This document shows positions 62,495-64,000 of a stretch of 64,000 nt of DNA, piece after piece. How positions within the stretch are numbered: position 1 is the stretch's first letter; each line of letters starts with the position of its first letter. Source of the DNA: Flavicella sediminum (GTDB taxonomy: Bacteria; Bacteroidota; Bacteroidia; Flavobacteriales; Flavobacteriaceae); the NCBI RefSeq assembly GCF_006381105.1, contig NZ_VDET01000016.1, forward strand, positions 62,001 through 126,000, given 5' to 3'. The notes under the pieces are model-generated. The model saw only the letters and a list, made by a program, of their open reading frames with translations, searched no databases and was not told where the DNA came from. The translations under genes were made by a program, and so were the position numbers.

Positions 62495-62811
62495 GGGCTT
62501 ACTGATTCAATACTTCCTTGAGTATCTTTTAAATCATACAACTTATCATCACCATGTTTAGTGTAAATCTTGATTGCCAAATCTTTCAATAACTCTCTGG
62601 GATAAGTGACCGACAAACTTCCTTCTTGAAAATCAGGACTTGTCATTGCCTCCACATACAAATCAGCAGTTACCAATTCAATTTGTTTCAAAGAACTAGA
62701 AACATAATTGTCCGCCCCATTTAAGGAGCGGTCAATTAATGCTTTGTCAACCGTAACACTTGGAAACGATTGAAATAATGCCTTAGCTAATATGACATCT
62801 TTGTTCGTCAT
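62488..62811 (-). CDS. Head-tail connector (adaptor) candidate
   Basis: 107 residues, mostly helical front (NKDVILAKALFQSFPSVTVDKALIDRSLNGADNYVSSSLKQIELVTADLYVEAM), then a short beta part. Lies directly after the capsid gene, as expected of gp6/gp15-like adaptors. Confidence 0.6.
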   Translation of the reverse strand: MTNKDVILAKALFQSFPSVTVDKALIDRSLNGADNYVSSSLKQIELVTADLYVEAMTSPDFQEGSLSVTYPRELLKDLAIKIYTKHGDDKLYDLKDTQGSIESVSPW

Positions 62812-62814
62812 CTA

Positions 62815-63912
62815 TTAGGCCCAAGTTGTTTTCAACGTGTTCAATTGATAAATTGATTCAACGTCATTTAAAACTGGTAAAGCATAAGACTGAACAGATG
62901 TGAACTCTGCCAAAGGCTCGTTTGTAGAAAACTTAGACAACAACATAATATCATCTGCTTTCTCATATACAACTCCTGCAACCGGTCTTCTTTCTTCTGC
63001 ACAAGTACCATAAGCTAAATCTCCAACTTCCATAGAATTTAACAAAGTAACCTTGCCTTCCTCCCATGGAGTGATAGCCGTTTTCTTACCATTTTTCTCT
63101 ATTTGAACGCTAGAATCCACAATAACAATCTGCATTCCATAATCCTCCAGCATAAACATATTTGCTTTTGACAAAGAAGGGACTATCGTATTTGATCCTG
63201 CTAAATTTAAATAAGCAGCATACCTTTCTAAAACCTGGGCTGTTTTCTTGAATTGATTGAAAGAAGTTGGAGACATTAAAATATACTTTAATTTGTCTCC
63301 TTTTTTTCTCGCTTTAGTTTGAATTGCTTCTATATCATCCAATGGCTTAGCGGTTGCTGAAGTCTCCCATTTGACAGAAGCTCCTCCTCTATTGGCTGAA
63401 GGAATAGCAAACTCCAATCTATTTGTTGTTCCGGTATTATTTTCTGAAGTAATAGAAATTGTACCTGTAGACAAGGCTTGTAGTGCTAATATCTCTAGTC
63501 TGGCATGTATTCCATGAATACATTTTTTAACATCTCCAAAAAGTAGTTTTACCACTTCCTTAGTACTTGTACCTCCTGAATCCAAAGCAATCATAGTATC
63601 TATGTTGTTCATTTCAGATTCTCTTAGAGACAATTTCATCCCCATTTTTGGAATATCTCCTTCAGACTTAGATATACTATCTCTTTTCTTTAAAGGCAAC
63701 GGAGAGTCAACAGCAACAACATCGGCAGCAGAAATAGAACCACGACCAATTAAAGATTCAAACTTTAATGTTGGTTCGTACTTCTTTTTAAACAGAGCTT
63801 TGTAAAAGTACTCTGGTTCCCCTTTTTTATCATCTATTTTTGTTACTAGTGCTGTTACTAAACCTTTGAAGTATTTCTTCACAAACACTGGAAATAATGA
63901 TCCTATTTTCAT
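62815..63912 (-). CDS. Major capsid protein
   Basis: 365 residues. Features of the HK97-fold/gpE-like capsid family: KMGMKLSLRESEMNNIDTMIALD, KLKYILMSPTSFNQFKKTAQV, the long E-loop-like N-terminal half and IEKNGKKTAITPWEEGKVTLLNSMEVGDLAYGTCAEE. Position at the head end of a tail gene order supports it. Length is usual. Confidence 0.82.
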   Translation of the reverse strand: MKIGSLFPVFVKKYFKGLVTALVTKIDDKKGEPEYFYKALFKKKYEPTLKFESLIGRGSISAADVVAVDSPLPLKKRDSISKSEGDIPKMGMKLSLRESEMNNIDTMIALDSGGTSTKEVVKLLFGDVKKCIHGIHARLEILALQALSTGTISITSENNTGTTNRLEFAIPSANRGGASVKWETSATAKPLDDIEAIQTKARKKGDKLKYILMSPTSFNQFKKTAQVLERYAAYLNLAGSNTIVPSLSKANMFMLEDYGMQIVIVDSSVQIEKNGKKTAITPWEEGKVTLLNSMEVGDLAYGTCAEERRPVAGVVYEKADDIMLLSKFSTNEPLAEFTSVQSYALPVLNDVESIYQLNTLKTTWA

Positions 63913-63940
63913 CTATTATTCTTTTATAAATTGTTAATTA

Positions 63941-64000
63941 TTACTCTTGATAGAATCTAATCAATGGCAATGCTGTTTTCACATCAGCATTAATTGGATT
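63941..64000 (-). CDS. 3' end of an upstream prophage gene
   Basis: The last 19 codons of a gene that begins beyond the window: NPINADVKTALPLIRFYQE, stop at 63941-63943. Lying upstream of the capsid gene it may be a decoration, scaffold or head maturation protein, but the fragment is too short to say. Confidence 0.6.
   Translation of the reverse strand, partial: NPINADVKTALPLIRFYQE

Noticed and set aside
43050..64000. A second att copy inside the window
   Set aside because: I found no repeat of the tRNA 3' end; the capsid genes still run off the right edge, so the right end lies outside.

Overview
The window reads as the chromosome of a low-GC member of the Bacteroidota, most likely Flavobacteriaceae. 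Supporting signs are promoters of the TTG-N19/20-TAnnTTTG type, family-typical genes (DUF3276 PUR-alpha-like protein, 312-residue NusB, YbbR/YajC/DUF1573 cluster, RprXY-like two-component pair, NamZ/DUF1343, macroglobulin-like plug protein) and extremely AT-rich spacers. No species name can be supported from the sequence alone.

Bases 1 to about 43,050 are ordinary core chromosome. In order: the 3' end of an aldose 1-epimerase gene, an EamA transporter, a large MG2/plug surface protein, SelO, DUF423, a TlpA-like lipoprotein, an FtsX-type permease diverging from a NamZ-like exo-muramidase, a run of minus-strand genes (YkgJ, DUF2071, mercaptopyruvate sulfurtransferase, TPR protein, esterase, pentapeptide protein, SDR, phosphotransferase), argS, lpd, queD, idi, a two-component system, coaE-ybbR-yajC-DUF1573-nusB, an MsbA-like ABC exporter, DUF3276, three SurA/PpiC-type periplasmic chaperone genes, a P-loop ATPase-recQ-fmt run, HU, YqgE/AlgH, an aminotransferase and a START-like protein. 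Two small blocks of a dispersed repeat (a CTGAGCTTGTCGAAG core plus TTTTCAC tandem repeats) bracket the phosphotransferase gene, and one supplies its last codons.

At 42,975 a CAT-anticodon tRNA gene (elongator Met most likely) marks the left end of a prophage. It is followed by its terminator and a tyrosine integrase on the same strand. The rest of the window is a siphovirus-type prophage read right to left: major capsid, head-tail connectors, tail completion and terminator proteins, tail tube, tail assembly chaperones joined by a predicted -1 frameshift on a nine-T run, tape measure, distal tail protein, fibre-like protein, tail-tip protein, then holin, DUF5675 lysis enzyme candidate and a possible one-piece spanin. 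The right end, the packaging genes and the lysogeny control genes lie beyond base 64,000.

Two cargo loci stand out. (1) Between the integrase and the lysis genes (44,393-45,648) lies a three-gene operon encoding a 78-residue putative antitoxin, a SecB-like chaperone and a protein with ADP-ribosyltransferase-like motifs. This is a toxin-antitoxin-chaperone arrangement resembling the CmdTAC anti-phage system of E. coli. An intrinsic terminator is built from the last codons of the antitoxin gene and the toxin starts with TTG, so both signals should keep antitoxin in excess. (2) Inside the tail module (58,126-59,428) sit an unknown plus-strand gene and a convergent, shortened thymidylate-synthase-fold gene. 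The residue that selects uracil over cytosine is Asp instead of Asn, as in dCMP hydroxymethylases. A long nested inverted repeat lies immediately upstream of it.
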